A DNA stretch of 9,241 bases from Propionibacterium sp. (GCA_030460725.1 JAKECL010000041.1:1-9241); one strand, 5' to 3'. Shown: positions 1 to 6,950, counted from the stretch's first letter. Notes: generated by a model not told the origin, from the letters alone. A program made the numbers and translations.

Positions 1-248
1 TCGGAGGCGTCCGAGGTGGACATCATCAGCTCGGAGACATCGGCGACCTGCCGGTCGAGGTCGTCGAGGAGCTGCGACAGCGCCTGGCGCGCAGCGTCGG
101 CCGTCTCACCGGCGGAGCGGAATCCGGACAGGGCAGCAGCGGCGTCATCGGCCGCGTCCACGAGCACGCGCCGGGAATCGCTGAGGGCGCGGGCAGCCTC
201 GGCGAGCGGGTCCGGCCTCCAGTCCAGGACATCCTTCCAGGTCACCAT
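1..248 (-). CDS. N-terminus of ESX-type helical-domain protein (partial, runs off left edge)
   Basis: Reading leftward from the ATG at 246-248, the frame stays open for 82 codons to the window edge with no stop. It begins MVTWKDVLDWRPDPL and continues as an acidic, Ala/Leu-rich helical stretch with heptad-like spacing; around residues 40-60 it has an F-R-S-A-G-E-T-A-x-A-A-R turn in the place where WXG-type helical hairpins carry their W-x-G turn. A purine-rich AGGCAGG lies about 8 bases before the ATG. Such N-terminal domains are common in actinobacterial type VII-associated proteins whose C-termini are hydrolase-like or toxin-like. Which C-terminus this one carries lies outside the window. 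The gene starts 13 bases after the stop of the small EspC-like gene (262-606), as expected for a co-transcribed substrate/partner pair. Coding status is well supported by codon bias; the ESX assignment rests on pattern resemblance only. Confidence 0.72.
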   Translation of the reverse strand, partial: MVTWKDVLDWRPDPLAEAARALSDSRRVLVDAADDAAAALSGFRSAGETADAARQALSQLLDDLDRQVADVSELMMSTSDAS

Positions 249-261
249 GTCAGAGCCTGCC

Positions 262-606
262 TCATCCGAGCCGGGTGGCGACGTGGGAGAACGCGTCCGA
301 CCCGCCGCGCGAGGGCGAGGTGGGCGCGAGACTGCGGGTGAGGGAGTCCTCCGTCGCCGTGAAGGAAGCCTGGGAGTCGTGAGCTGCCCGGGCGATGTCG
401 CGCAGACCTGAGGAGAGGGTGCGCAGGCGTCGATCGGCGGAGGCCGCGGCGTCACCCACCAGGGACGCCGCGGTGGAGGCGGGCATCGCCGAGGGGGCAC
501 CGGCCATGTCGGTGGTGGAGGACAGCGGCTCCACGTCCTGCGCCACATCGTCGGTCCTGCGCGCCAGGAGGGAGAAGTCGCCGTCCGTGATCTCCAGATC
601 CCCCAC
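262..606 (-). CDS. Small EspC/WXG100-like type VII secretion-associated protein
   Basis: A 114-aa protein starting at GTG 604-606 and ending with TGA at 262-264. The start is chosen because a clean GGAGG (612-616, minus strand) lies 5 bases upstream; an in-frame GTG at 610-612 is an alternative, and a longer reading upstream would be Arg/Pro-rich leader sequence unlike the rest. It begins MGDLEITDGDF, with a first helix around residues 8-30, a Ser/Ala/Pro-rich loop at 30-48, and a second amphipathic helix around 50-93. There is no strict W-x-G, so it fits the EspC/DUF2580-like branch better than canonical EsxA/EsxB. F82-T-A-T-E86 near the end of helix two resembles the YxxxD/E type VII export signal with Phe for Tyr. 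No signal peptide or membrane segment is visible. It probably partners the protein encoded just downstream (start at 248). Family assignment is by length, helical pattern and context. Confidence 0.68.
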   Translation of the reverse strand: MGDLEITDGDFSLLARRTDDVAQDVEPLSSTTDMAGAPSAMPASTAASLVGDAAASADRRLRTLSSGLRDIARAAHDSQASFTATEDSLTRSLAPTSPSRGGSDAFSHVATRLG

Positions 607-611
607 GTCCA

Positions 612-616
612 CCTCC
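612..616 (-). promoter_or_regulatory. Ribosome binding site that sets the GTG start at 606
   Basis: On the minus strand this reads GGAGG and lies 5 bases before the GTG at 604-606. It is the reason for choosing this start over the GTG at 610-612 or any upstream codon. Confidence 0.55.
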
Positions 617-666
617 GCGTCATCGCCTGCGCAGCGGTCCTTCCGCTGCAGTCGTGCACACGGCTC

Positions 667-696
667 ACTGTAGGAAATGGGGGACTCCGAGGACAA
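667..696 (-). promoter_or_regulatory. Candidate housekeeping-type promoter for the leftward ESX-like gene pair
   Basis: On the minus strand there is TTGTCC (691-696), an 18-base spacer, then TACAGT (667-672). Each hexamer matches four of six consensus bases of a sigma-70/HrdB-type promoter. The spacer contains one of the few AT-richer patches of the region. Transcription would begin near 660, giving a leader of about 55 bases before the GTG at 606. This is a prediction by eye; in such GC-rich DNA a chance match is possible but less likely than usual. Confidence 0.4.
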
Positions 697-834
697 GGGG
701 GGCCGTGACCGGCCTCCTCGTCCAGGAGGGGAGCGCCACAGGGGCCCGGTACGCGGTGGAGGCGGGCGCCCCGCGGCCCCGGGGTGCCGGGGGCCGGGAC
801 CCACACGTCACGAAGTCCTCTTCCATGTCAGACT

Positions 835-844
835 GTCCGCGGAC
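835..844. promoter_or_regulatory. 10-bp perfect palindrome upstream of the large surface-protein gene
   Basis: GTCCGCGGAC is a perfect inverted repeat 51 bases upstream of the ATG at 896, separated by 8 bases from the 18-bp palindrome at 853-870. It could be an operator half or site. In DNA this rich in GC, a 10-bp palindrome alone is weak evidence. Confidence 0.25.
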
Positions 845-852
845 GGATCCCG

Positions 853-870
853 GGCGGTGCGCGCACCGCC
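853..870. promoter_or_regulatory. 18-bp perfect palindrome, candidate operator or leader hairpin
   Basis: GGCGGTGCGCGCACCGCC is identical to its reverse complement over all 18 bases, and symmetry stops exactly at its ends. It lies 25 bases before the ATG at 896 and 16 bases before the GAGGAG ribosome binding site. As DNA it could bind a dimeric repressor. As RNA it could form a 7-bp all-strong stem with a CGCG tetraloop in the 5' leader, close enough to affect ribosome loading. No poly-T follows, so it is not an intrinsic terminator. Confidence 0.45.
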
Positions 871-886
871 GCACAGACGACTGACC

Positions 887-892
887 GAGGAG
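887..892 (+). promoter_or_regulatory. Ribosome binding site that sets the start of the large surface protein at 896
   Basis: GAGGAG lies directly upstream of ATG 896-898; its GAGG core is 5 bases from the start. The protein that follows immediately has an Arg-rich head and a hydrophobic anchor, as an exported protein should. This favours 896 over the in-frame ATG at 677, which would put 73 hydrophilic residues ahead of the signal anchor. Confidence 0.7.
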
Positions 893-895
893 ACC

Positions 896-3800
896 ATGGC
901 CCCCCACGCGTCACGGTCCGCGTCCCGACGCGGCTGGGCTCGCCGTGCGCCCGCAGCAGCCCTGGTCGCCACCTCCCTGGTCCTGTCCACCCTGGCCCTC
1001 CTCCACGAGGGCGTCACCACCGCCGAGGTCGACGTCAATGACGGAGGCATCTGGGTGACGAACCAGTCCCGCGGCCTGGTGGGACACCTCAACTACGACT
1101 CCCGGACCCTGGACGCAGCCCTGAGGGCTGACTCCACCGATTTCGACATCGCCCAGCACGCCGACACGGTCACCTTCAGCGACCATGCCTCCCGTGCGGT
1201 GGCCCCCATCGAGGTCGCGGCGGTGCGTCTGGGTGCGGCGACCTCCCTGGCCGAACGCGCCGAAGCCGTCCAGGGAGGTGACCGGCTGGGAATCCTGGAC
1301 GCCGGGGAGGGCACCTTGTGGGTGGCCTCCGCCGCAGAACCCTCCTCCACCCCCCTCACCCCGGAGACAGCCGTCGCGGACAACCTTGAGGGCGGCGTGG
1401 TGAGCGCCGGGGTGGAGGGAACGGTGATGGCCGTGTCCGCCACGACCTCCAGGCTCACCACCGTCACCCGCGACGGGACTGTCGACCGGGTGGAGACCAC
1501 CGAGATCGAGGGCCTGGCCACCGACGCCCAGCTCAGCCTCACCGCCGTCGGCGCGCTGCCCGTGGCTCTGGACGCCACCTCCAACACCCTGGTGCTCCCC
1601 GACGGGCGCACACGGGACCTGAGCGCCGAGGGTGTGCCGACAGGAGGCGTCCTCCAGGAACCGGGCCCGGAGGCGGATGCCGTGCTGCTGGCCACCGCGG
1701 ACGCCCTCGTCAGCATTCCCCTGGACGGAGGCGCCGTCACGACCACAGCGGCCACCCGAGACGCCGCCCCGGGCGACCCGGCGCGTCCCGTGCGCCACCA
1801 GGGCTGCGACTACGCAGCCTGGGCGGGATCGGGTGCCTACGTGCGAGTCTGCGAGGACCCCGCCCAGAACACGGACATGGTGGTGGACACCCTCAAGGGG
1901 GCCGGTGACGTCCAGTTCCGCACCAACCGGACGCGCATCGTCCTCAACGACATCGGGACGGGTTCCGTGTGGCTGCCCGACCAGCACATGGTGCTCATGG
2001 ACGACTGGGACCAGGTGGAGGCCGATCTCAAGGCCGCCGAACAGCCGGAGGACTCCCCCCAGCTCACCGACGAGATCGTGGACCCCGAGCGCAAGGAGTC
2101 GAACACCCCGCCCGAGGCAGTCGACGACGAGTTCGGCATCCGACCGGGGCGCACCACCACGCTGCCCGTCCTCCAGAACGACTCCGATCCGGACGGCGAC
2201 GTCCTCACCGCGCGCCCCGTCACCCAGCCCGACCAGGGGACCATCAACGCCACCCGGGGTGGCCAGGCCCTCCAGGTGACGGGCATCGGCGAGGACGCCA
2301 CCGGCACACTGTCCTTCACCTACGAGGCCTCCGACGGGCAGGCCGTGGACACCGCCTCCGTGAACGCCACCGTGCATCCCTGGGACGTGAACTCCGGGCC
2401 CACACAGCTGAGGGACCCCGGCGTCAAGCTCGGGGCAGGGGCGGAGATCGAGTACAACGTCCTGCCCGACTGGATCGACCCCGACGGGGACCCGATCTTC
2501 CTCCAGTCCGCCACGGCGCCGGAGGGCATCCAGGTGTCCTTCCGGGAGGAGGGCACCGTGAGTGTGCGGGACCTGGGCGCCCAGGCCGGGTCGGTCCCCG
2601 TGGAGGTCGTGGTCTCCGACGGACGGGAGTCCACCACCGGCACCCTCACCGTCCTGGTGCAGCCGCAGGGGAACCTGGCGCCCACCGCCAATGCCGACTT
2701 CTACGTCGCCCGCGTCGGCGAGCCCCAGACCATCGAGCCCCTGGCCAATGACACCGACCCGAATGGGGACACGCTCACCCTCGTCGGGGTCTCCCCGGCG
2801 CCCGCGGGGACCACGGTGGTCCCCGACCTGGACCTGGGGACCCTCACCTTCACCGCCCAGTCCGTGGGCACCCAGCAGTTCACCTACACGGTCACCGACG
2901 GGCCCTCCACGGCGGTGGGAGTGGTGCGGGTGGATGTCGTGGACACCCAGGCCGATGCCACCCCCGTCGCAGAGGACGACCTGGTGGTCCTGCCCGCAGG
3001 CGGAGCGGCCCTGGCTGCGCCCCTGGACAATGACTCGGATCCCGCCGGCGGTGTGCTCGTGGTTCAGAGCCTGGACCTGCCGGACGGCCTTCCCCTGGAG
3101 GTGACCCTGGTGGACCGCCACCTCCTGCGCGTCACCGCGCCGGGTGGCCTGGACCAGGCCGTCTCCTTCTCCTACACGGTGTCCAACGGGACCCACTCCG
3201 CCACGGCCCGGGTCACGGTGGTGCCCACGTCGGCCCGCGACGACAAGCAACCACCTGAACTCCAACCGGACCGGGTGAAGGTGAGGGTCGGGGACATCGC
3301 CTCGGTGCCCGTGCTGCAGAATGACCGCTCGCCGGCCGGACTCGCCCTGCGGGTGGACCCGGAGCTGCAGTACACGCCGGAGGAGGCCGTGGGGCGGCCC
3401 TTCGTCACCGGCAACCTGGTGCGCCTGGAGGCCGGGGAGACCCCCGGGGTCCTCCACGTCGCCTACACGGTGCGCGATTCCGCGGGGAACATGGCGACCT
3501 CCACCGTGATGTTCGAGGTGGTCGCCCTCGACGGCGCGAATGCGGCCCCCCGGCCGCGGCCCCTGACGGCCTGGGCCGTGTCGGGCCAGACGACCCGCAT
3601 CCCCGTCCCCCTCAACGGCATCGACCCCGATGGTGACTCCGTGACCCTGGTCGGTATCGCGCAGGCCCCGCAGAAGGGCACCGTGGCACTGGGGGTGGAC
3701 TGGCTGGAGTACACCCCGGCGTCCTCGACCACGGGCACCGACGTGTTCACCTACATCGTCGAGGACCGCCAGGGCAAGCAGGCCACTGCCCGGGTCAGGG

Positions 3801-6800
3801 TCGGCATCGCCCCGCCCTCGGACACCAACCAGAATCCGACGGCGGTGCGCGACACCGTGCTGGTGCGCCCGGACCGGCAGGTCGCCGTCGCGGTCCTGGC
3901 CAATGACATCGACGCCGACGGCGATCCGCTCTCCCTGGTCCCCGACAGCCTGGGCCCGGCCGACTCCGGCCTCCTCGCCTCCCAGCGAGGCAACCTGGTG
4001 GTCGTGACCTCACCGAGTGGGGCGGGCTCCCACCTGCTCACCCACCGGATCACCGACGGGCGCGGCGGCTACGCGGACGGCACACTCACCGTCAATGTCT
4101 CCCCGGACGCCCCCCTGCAGCCGCCCCTCGCGCGTGACGACGTGGTCGCACTGGGGGACGTGCCCACCGACGGTTCCCCCGTGCGTGTCGATGTGCTGGC
4201 CAATGACGAGGATCCCGACGGCGATGTGTCGGAACTGGTCGTGTCCACCCGGGACGGTGCCGCGACCGTGTCCGGTGGGGACCTGATGGTGACCCCCACC
4301 GAACAACGACGCATGGTGGTGTACACGGTGACGGATGCCGATGGGCTGAGTGCCTCGGCTGTCGTCTCGGTACCGGGGACCGGACAGGCCCGGCCCCGGC
4401 TGGACGACTCCACGCTCCCCCTCCAGGTTCGCGCCGGGCAGGACGTCGTCATCGACATTGCCGACCACGTCATCACCCGCGCCGGGCGTACCCCCCGCAT
4501 CGTCGACGCCTCCACACTGCGCACCTCCGTCGGCATCGATGCGGGTGCTGAGGTCGTGGACCGCACGCGCATCTCCCTGCACGTCTCCGCGGAGTACTCC
4601 GGGAAGAGCTCGGTGTCCTTCGAGGTCCGCGACGGGGACGCGGAGGACCGATCGGCCCTGTCCGCAGTGCTGTCGATCCCCCTGGACGTGAAGGCAACCA
4701 GCAACCAACCACCGACCCTGACCCCCACCCCGATCCGGGTCGCTGCGGGGGAGGAGGCGGTCTCCATCGACCTGGCCCCCATGGTCACCGATCCCGACGG
4801 CGTGGATCCTGGGACCTTCACCTACGCCCTCACCCAGGCGCCCGAAGGACTCCAGGTGTCCCTGGAGGGACACGTCCTGTCCCTGCGGGCTGCGGTGGAC
4901 CGGCAGAAGGGACCTGCCGGATCCGTCGGTGTGACCGTGGACGACGGCTCCGGGGCGGTCTCCGCCCAGATTCCCGTCAGCGTCGTGTCCTCCACGCGTC
5001 CCCTCATCCAGGTCTCGGATGCGGTCCTCACTGCCGCGCGCGCCGGGGCGACGGAACGCGTGGACCTGACCGGCTACACCATCAACCCCTTCCCGGAGAC
5101 ACCCCTGCGCATCATTGCCTCCTCCGTGCAGGTGGGGCAGGGGACGGTGGACCCGCAGGGCACGGCACTGCTCATCACCCCCGCCGCCGGGTTCCACGGA
5201 CAGATGACGGTGGGCTACCGCCTCATGGATGCGACCGGGGACCCCCAACGCGTGGTCGAGGGACAGGTGCGGATGGTCGTGCGCGACCGCCCGGAGCCTC
5301 CCGGGGACGTCATGGTCACCGCCACGGGAGCAGGCTCGGCACTGGTCACCTTCCGTCCCGGGTCCGACAATGGCGCGCCCATCACCTCCTTCACCCTCAG
5401 CGACGTCACGACGGGCCAGACCTTCACCTGCACGGTGGCCTCCTGCCCGGTCACCGGCCTGGAGAACGGCGTGCGGCACTCCTTCAGCGTCGTGGCCCAC
5501 AATGACGCCGGCACCTCCGACGCGTCGCCGGCCTCGGCGCCTGTACTGGTGGACATGCGCCCTGGGCGCCCCAACCCACCCACGGGCACCGCTGGTGACG
5601 GGTCCGCCACGATCCAGTGGGCACCGCCGCTCAACGAGGGCTCCGCACTGACCGGCTACACCGTCTACGTCGTGGGGCCGGGGAACCAGGAGATCCCCGT
5701 CCCGCCCTCGCAGACCTCCCTGACCGTGGGTGGACTGGTCAACGGGCAGGCCTACCGCTTCAGCGTCCAGGCCCAGAACCGTTCCGAGCAACCCTCTGAG
5801 GTGTCGGAGGTCTCCGGGGCCGTGATCCCCTTCGGCGCGCCCCCCGCCCCCGGCGGGGTGAGCGTGGAGAACCTGTCTGCCGGTCATGACTCGGGCACGG
5901 CCAGGATCCGCGTGTCCTGGAGCTATCCGTCCTCCGGCAACGGGCGTCCCTTCGACAGGGTGAGGGTCAACGCTGACGGCATGGTGCTGGAACGTGAGGT
6001 GGACGGCTCACAGAACAGCGTCGAGATCGACGTCTCGCCCACCGAGGACGCGAGCGTCACCGTGGAGCTGCACACGGAGGGCGGGTGGTCGGCCCCCTCG
6101 TCCGCGCGATACCAGGCGGTCACCAGCCCCCTGCCCATGGATGCCCCCGGCGTGTGGGCCACGGGGAACACGGGCGAACTGGAGGTCGGTGGCGTCTCGG
6201 TGAGACCCGGCAACGGCTACCGCCGCTGGGAGTTGACCACCGAGGTCAGCCGTGACGGCGGGGGTAGCTGGGAGCCGTTCTCGGGAGGACGCCTCCGCGA
6301 TTTCACCAATGGCCAGTCCTACTCCCTGATGTTCCGCCAGGTCGGACAGGGAGTCCCCGGCCCCGTTACCACCGCAGCGGCGGCCACCCCCTACGGTCCA
6401 CCCCTGCCCGCCCAGATCAGCGCCCAGGGGCACGAGGGCGGCGTCACCTTCACCTGGGACGCACCAGTGTCCAACGGGGGCCCGCAGGTCACCTCCTTCG
6501 AGCTGTGGGTCGACGGCCGCAAGGTCGACACCGGCAACCTCGCACAGGGGAGTCACACGGTGAATGTCGATCCCGGAACCCGCGTGGAGGCGTGGATGGT
6601 GTCGAAGGACTCCGAGAATCGCGAGGCGACCTCCGAGACCGTCTCCGCGCGCTCCTGGGGCACGGTGGCCGTCAGACCCTCTGCATGCGTCGGCGGGGAG
6701 CAACCTGGCGCGGAGGAGGGCCAGGAGTGCCACTCCTTCGAGGTCCGAGCCGAGAGATGGCCAGGCGGACAGGTCCTGACCTGTGCCTTCGTCTCGGACA

Positions 6801-6931
6801 TCGACAACCTGGAACGTCGATTCGACGTCGGCGGGGACTGGACGGCCAGCGGGATCCGCACAGCCGTCACGGACCCTGCCGTGATGGGGAAGTGGGTGGG
6901 CTCCATCCTGAGCTGCACCCCCGGACAGTGA
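896..6931 (+). CDS. Giant membrane-anchored Ig-like/fibronectin type III surface protein
   Basis: A 2011-aa exported protein, by position the FN3 protein of a PFNA-like cluster. Residues 1-19 are Arg-rich and 19-36 are hydrophobic (AALVATSLVLSTLALL core) with no clear AxA cleavage site, so it is probably an uncleaved N-terminal anchor with the rest outside the cell. Residues about 43-400 form a beta-rich head with GxIWV, GTLWVA and GSVWL strands, possibly propeller-like, and a Cys pair (HQGC...VRVC). Residues 403-1464 are eleven Ig/cadherin-like modules of about 96 residues, most with an xNDxDPDGD loop. Residues 1465-1922 are about five FN3 modules: modules 1, 2 and 5 are clear, modules 3 and 4 divergent. 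Residues 1923-2011 are a four-Cys tail. There is no LPXTG motif or C-terminal membrane segment. It heads an operon, with moxR following 19 bases after the stop. Bifidobacterial relatives have FN3 domains and have been proposed to interact with host factors; any adhesin role here is inference. Confidence 0.9.
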   Translation: MAPHASRSASRRGWARRAPAAALVATSLVLSTLALLHEGVTTAEVDVNDGGIWVTNQSRGLVGHLNYDSRTLDAALRADSTDFDIAQHADTVTFSDHASRAVAPIEVAAVRLGAATSLAERAEAVQGGDRLGILDAGEGTLWVASAAEPSSTPLTPETAVADNLEGGVVSAGVEGTVMAVSATTSRLTTVTRDGTVDRVETTEIEGLATDAQLSLTAVGALPVALDATSNTLVLPDGRTRDLSAEGVPTGGVLQEPGPEADAVLLATADALVSIPLDGGAVTTTAATRDAAPGDPARPVRHQGCDYAAWAGSGAYVRVCEDPAQNTDMVVDTLKGAGDVQFRTNRTRIVLNDIGTGSVWLPDQHMVLMDDWDQVEADLKAAEQPEDSPQLTDEIVDPERKESNTPPEAVDDEFGIRPGRTTTLPVLQNDSDPDGDVLTARPVTQPDQGTINATRGGQALQVTGIGEDATGTLSFTYEASDGQAVDTASVNATVHPWDVNSGPTQLRDPGVKLGAGAEIEYNVLPDWIDPDGDPIFLQSATAPEGIQVSFREEGTVSVRDLGAQAGSVPVEVVVSDGRESTTGTLTVLVQPQGNLAPTANADFYVARVGEPQTIEPLANDTDPNGDTLTLVGVSPAPAGTTVVPDLDLGTLTFTAQSVGTQQFTYTVTDGPSTAVGVVRVDVVDTQADATPVAEDDLVVLPAGGAALAAPLDNDSDPAGGVLVVQSLDLPDGLPLEVTLVDRHLLRVTAPGGLDQAVSFSYTVSNGTHSATARVTVVPTSARDDKQPPELQPDRVKVRVGDIASVPVLQNDRSPAGLALRVDPELQYTPEEAVGRPFVTGNLVRLEAGETPGVLHVAYTVRDSAGNMATSTVMFEVVALDGANAAPRPRPLTAWAVSGQTTRIPVPLNGIDPDGDSVTLVGIAQAPQKGTVALGVDWLEYTPASSTTGTDVFTYIVEDRQGKQATARVRVGIAPPSDTNQNPTAVRDTVLVRPDRQVAVAVLANDIDADGDPLSLVPDSLGPADSGLLASQRGNLVVVTSPSGAGSHLLTHRITDGRGGYADGTLTVNVSPDAPLQPPLARDDVVALGDVPTDGSPVRVDVLANDEDPDGDVSELVVSTRDGAATVSGGDLMVTPTEQRRMVVYTVTDADGLSASAVVSVPGTGQARPRLDDSTLPLQVRAGQDVVIDIADHVITRAGRTPRIVDASTLRTSVGIDAGAEVVDRTRISLHVSAEYSGKSSVSFEVRDGDAEDRSALSAVLSIPLDVKATSNQPPTLTPTPIRVAAGEEAVSIDLAPMVTDPDGVDPGTFTYALTQAPEGLQVSLEGHVLSLRAAVDRQKGPAGSVGVTVDDGSGAVSAQIPVSVVSSTRPLIQVSDAVLTAARAGATERVDLTGYTINPFPETPLRIIASSVQVGQGTVDPQGTALLITPAAGFHGQMTVGYRLMDATGDPQRVVEGQVRMVVRDRPEPPGDVMVTATGAGSALVTFRPGSDNGAPITSFTLSDVTTGQTFTCTVASCPVTGLENGVRHSFSVVAHNDAGTSDASPASAPVLVDMRPGRPNPPTGTAGDGSATIQWAPPLNEGSALTGYTVYVVGPGNQEIPVPPSQTSLTVGGLVNGQAYRFSVQAQNRSEQPSEVSEVSGAVIPFGAPPAPGGVSVENLSAGHDSGTARIRVSWSYPSSGNGRPFDRVRVNADGMVLEREVDGSQNSVEIDVSPTEDASVTVELHTEGGWSAPSSARYQAVTSPLPMDAPGVWATGNTGELEVGGVSVRPGNGYRRWELTTEVSRDGGGSWEPFSGGRLRDFTNGQSYSLMFRQVGQGVPGPVTTAAAATPYGPPLPAQISAQGHEGGVTFTWDAPVSNGGPQVTSFELWVDGRKVDTGNLAQGSHTVNVDPGTRVEAWMVSKDSENREATSETVSARSWGTVAVRPSACVGGEQPGAEEGQECHSFEVRAERWPGGQVLTCAFVSDIDNLERRFDVGGDWTASGIRTAVTDPAVMGKWVGSILSCTPGQ
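2102..5287 (+). repeat. Eleven tandem Ig/cadherin-like modules within the surface protein
   Basis: Protein-level repeat, not DNA-level. Modules begin near residues 403, 499, 593, 686, 784, 882, 978, 1074, 1164, 1270 and 1367, a spacing of 90-106 residues. Each opens with an N/Q-x-x-P linker (NTPPEA, NLAPTA, KQPPEL, NQNPTA, NQPPTL), followed about 20-25 residues later by a loop of the type LANDxDPDGD, and closes with F-x-Y-x-V-x-D-G and a V-x-V strand. This is the Big_9/cadherin-like pattern found in surface proteins. The acidic loop is intact or nearly so in modules 1, 2, 3, 6, 7 and 8, partial in 4 and 10, and lost in 5, 9 and 11. The loop is expected to bind calcium and stiffen the rod. Confidence 0.82.
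5288..6661 (+). repeat. Fibronectin type III array within the surface protein
   Basis: Protein-level repeat of about 90 residues. Modules begin near residues 1465, 1555, 1647, 1747 and 1835. Modules 1 and 2 show the FN3 signature clearly: P-x-x-P start, ALVTFRP / ATIQWAPP strand B, G-x-P/L-I-T-x-F/Y strand C, then T-G-L-x-N-G-x-x-Y/H-x-F-x-V-x-A-x-N. Module 5 has the VTFTWDAPVSNGGPQVTSFEL core. Modules 3 and 4 keep the length and some strands but lack parts of the core. Module 1 carries a Cys pair (CTVASC) not seen in the others. Confidence 0.78.
6662..6928 (+). other. Four-cysteine C-terminal module of the surface protein
   Basis: The last 89 residues (1923-2011) do not fit the FN3 pattern that precedes them. 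They contain four cysteines (C1931, C1945, C1963, C2007), while the roughly 1900 residues before them hold only four more, in two close pairs. The spacing suggests two disulfides in a small extracellular cap. I do not recognise the family. Confidence 0.5.
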
Positions 6932-6950
6932 GAGGAAAGAGGACCACGAC

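Larger units (their letters stand above)
607..895. other. Divergent intergenic control region
   Basis: This 289-base stretch separates the leftward ESX-like pair from the rightward FN3-MoxR-DUF58 operon, so it must contain promoters for both directions. Its left part holds a plausible minus-strand promoter (667-696). Its right part holds two perfect palindromes (835-844, 853-870) and the ribosome binding site of the large gene. The open frame that continues from 677 into the large gene is Arg/Gly/Pro-rich, lacks a good ribosome binding site and is better read as non-coding. I could not identify a convincing plus-strand -35/-10 pair. Confidence 0.6.

Noticed and set aside
16..411. 131-codon plus-strand open frame over the ESX-like genes
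   Set aside because: Ser/Ala/Arg-rich translation, spans two better-supported minus-strand genes and their junction, no ribosome binding site.
607..804. Upstream extension of the 114-aa minus-strand gene to the ATG at 804
   Set aside because: The added residues are Pro/Arg/Gly-rich, unlike the helical protein, and the extension would cover the candidate promoter; the GTG at 606 has a proper GGAGG.
677..895. N-terminal extension of the large protein starting at ATG 677
   Set aside because: The 73 extra residues are Arg/Gly/Pro-rich and would bury the signal anchor; there is no good ribosome binding site at 677, while GAGGAG precedes ATG 896. The stretch also contains the palindromes and the opposite promoter.
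917..955. Possible twin-arginine signal in SRSASRRGWARR
   Set aside because: The RR is not followed by the usual x-F-L-K pattern; Arg-rich heads are normal for actinobacterial signal anchors.
911..3457. 848-codon open frame antisense to the large surface-protein gene
   Set aside because: It lies wholly within the well-supported plus-strand gene; its Gly/Val/His/Arg-heavy low-complexity translation is what the complement of a high-GC gene yields, and it shows no domain, signal or ribosome binding site.
4010..5887. 625-codon open frame antisense to the Ig/FN3 region
   Set aside because: Same reason: a shadow of strong third-position GC bias in the sense gene, with Gly/His/Asp/Arg-rich sequence and no recognisable motif.
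6062..6109. GGWSAPSS in the third FN3-like module as a cytokine-receptor WSxWS motif
   Set aside because: The second W-S is absent; G-x-S-x-x-S is an ordinary FN3 G-strand ending.
6932..6950. Terminator between the surface-protein gene and moxR
   Set aside because: The 19-base gap is purine-rich and contains a ribosome binding site; there is no inverted repeat or T-run.
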